48,892 bases of DNA. Origin: Lachnospiraceae bacterium UBA4260. GTDB taxonomy: Bacteria > Bacillota > Clostridia > Lachnospirales > Lachnospiraceae. The notes under the pieces are model-generated. The model was given only the letters and a program-made list of their open reading frames with translations, was not told the DNA's origin and searched no databases. The DNA is taken from positions 1-48,892 of the forward strand of contig DGWK01000014.1 in assembly GCA_002395235.1 (NCBI GenBank). The letters run 5' to 3'. The translations under genes were made by a program, and so were the position numbers. This document shows, one piece after another, positions 47,708-48,892 of this stretch; the stretch's first letter is position 1, and every line of letters starts with the position of its first letter.

Positions 47708-48856
47708 ATGAGAAATCGCGTCCTATTATTGTCGTTACTAATCATATTGGCTGTGACCGCTGCGATCCCTGTACGGGCTTCTGAAAAAGAGAAAGGGACA
47801 AACAAGGGGACAGAAACTTCGGAGGGACAGGCAGTGCAGACTGAAGAGCCCGACCCTTCATCAGCGCTCAAAGTCACGGCGATCGATTTCGGCGACGACG
47901 GCTGGGGAGACGGCACGATGATCGAGAGTGCCGGGGAATGCATGCTGATGGACACCTTTATGCCGGAATGTGAGGACGAACTCAAGGAATTTCTGATCGA
48001 CAACGGATATACGGAGTTTTCTATCTATCTTTCCCACTATCATGCGGATCACTTCTGCAACATCCGGCCCATCATGTGGGACGACCGCTTTAAAGTCACT
48101 GCCGTCTATCTGCCGGATGACGGATATCTGTGGCCTACCGACGAGGACTATGGGGCTGAGATCGGCTGGTTCATGAGCATAGACAGAGGAATACGGGAAC
48201 TTGCCGCGGAGAAGAAGATCCCGCTGACGGTCCTTCATCCGGGAGACAGTTTTCGGGTCGGAGACGCCCTGGTGGAGATCCTGTACGGCACCACTTATGA
48301 AAATGAGGACCATAATCCCGCCTACATAAACAACAATTCCCTGGTGGCGCGCATCACGGGAGGCGGGATCCGGTATCTGACCTGTGGCGATATAGAAGAA
48401 ATCATAGAGAAAGAGATTCTCGAGAAGGGAATCGACGTATCCGCCGACCTGTACAAGATGAGCCATCACGGCGGTCCTACCAGCAACAGCTATAAATTTC
48501 TTGAGGCGGTCAATCCGTCCTTCGCTTTCTTTAACAGCACGGAGGATTCGCCGGACCATTTCGCCCGCGAATGGGCGTCGGGACCTGCTGCAGACATGAT
48601 GGACTTTGCCAATGTACACAGTTCCCGCTACAACGGAAATATTACTTACACGGCCAGGGACGGCGTGATCACGGTTCGCGCTGACAGGAACGTTGTTCCG
48701 AAGATCACGACCTGCAAGGCGCCCGGTTCGATTGGATTGTGCATGGTATTTCAGCAGTTCAACGATCAGCAGGAGCCTTTGGAAACAGAAAAAATGAAGG
48801 CAGCCGCGGAGGCAGCTGCCGGAAAGAGCGGATTATTGCCGGCTGTGTACAGATGA
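47708..48856 (+). CDS. Secreted metallo-beta-lactamase-fold hydrolase (ComEC/Rec2 C-terminal-like)
   Basis: A 382-residue exported protein. The signal peptide (RNRVLLLSLLIILAVTAAIP, then VRA) is followed by a polar linker and an MBL domain with LSHYHADHFCN (the HxHxDH metal motif), NNNSLVARI, a metal-ligand Asp in LTCGDIEE, and KMSHHGG. The order resembles the MBL domain of ComEC and of secreted relatives in Firmicutes, which may act on nucleic acid or phosphodiester substrates. No competence genes are nearby. The upstream gap (47589-47707) shows no clear hairpin. Reaction cannot be fixed from sequence. Confidence 0.85.
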   Translation: MRNRVLLLSLLIILAVTAAIPVRASEKEKGTNKGTETSEGQAVQTEEPDPSSALKVTAIDFGDDGWGDGTMIESAGECMLMDTFMPECEDELKEFLIDNGYTEFSIYLSHYHADHFCNIRPIMWDDRFKVTAVYLPDDGYLWPTDEDYGAEIGWFMSIDRGIRELAAEKKIPLTVLHPGDSFRVGDALVEILYGTTYENEDHNPAYINNNSLVARITGGGIRYLTCGDIEEIIEKEILEKGIDVSADLYKMSHHGGPTSNSYKFLEAVNPSFAFFNSTEDSPDHFAREWASGPAADMMDFANVHSSRYNGNITYTARDGVITVRADRNVVPKITTCKAPGSIGLCMVFQQFNDQQEPLETEKMKAAAEAAAGKSGLLPAVYR

Positions 48857-48892
48857 CTTTATGAATGAAAAAAGGGGGTGTTGCATCTCGCT

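Overview
The window looks like a Gram-positive Clostridia chromosome, most likely Lachnospiraceae. This is inferred from strong AGGAGG-type ribosome binding sites, lipoprotein signal peptides, a PnrA/BMP-type nucleoside ABC transporter, a GutM-containing glucitol PTS operon and ferredoxin-rich anaerobic flavoproteins. Species was not determined. Codon use is visibly GC-rich from about 7.8 kb rightward and more AT-rich in the pst and integrative regions on the left.

Layout. 1-2395: end of a phosphate ABC transporter operon (pstS-pstC-pstA, minus strand). 2396-7510: a mobile, gene-poor stretch. It holds strong RNA hairpins, a divergent tyrosine recombinase followed by four decaying tandem hairpins, a short ORF with a consensus promoter and a 34-bp perfect palindrome, and an XRE repressor / excisionase / integrase module beside tRNA-Pro. 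7.8-16.3 kb: a histidine phosphatase, a PcfJ-domain protein with a small partner, a PH-like/zinc-ribbon protein, a very large membrane-anchored subtilase and a small hypothetical. 16.3-17.05 kb: a seven- to eight-unit tandem repeat and REP-like repeats. 17.06-22.1 kb: a nucleoside-type ABC importer (minus strand). 22.3-26.1 kb, divergent: a PfkB kinase overlapping a 934-residue multi-cluster flavoprotein. 26.3-33.9 kb: a glucitol/sorbitol PTS locus with a PRD-type activator (reading frame broken by -1 at U UUU UUC), a fused EIIC-EIIBC gene on the opposite strand, and srlD-gutM-srlA-srlE-srlB. 34.0-34.4 kb: an orphan hypA. 34.4-45.6 kb: a fatty-acid locus. The last 3 kb hold a second PcfJ-domain protein and a secreted metallo-beta-lactamase-fold protein.

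The most interesting part is the fatty-acid locus. On the minus strand, an acyl-activating ligase, a lipoprotein, a stand-alone acyl carrier protein and an acyl-ACP thioesterase form one apparent operon. Diverging from it across a palindromic operator are a close relative of the Propionibacterium polyunsaturated fatty acid isomerase, a phytoene-desaturase-like flavoprotein, and an FNR-type reductase with a [2Fe-2S] domain. Converging on these is a 951-residue GltD/NfnB-like flavoprotein, paralogous to the one at 23.3 kb. I propose that this is an anaerobic system that activates, isomerises and reduces unsaturated fatty acids (a biohydrogenation locus). The assignment is inference from family membership and gene order.

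The sorbitol locus also stands out. A recurring candidate operator, GGAAATNNNCCGTAYTAA, occurs both before the regulator gene and before srlD. The EIIA protein lacks the histidine expected at the phosphorylation position. Large open frames antisense to real genes were treated as GC-codon shadows and left out. The last 36 bases (48857-48892) contain only what looks like a leader of the next gene.
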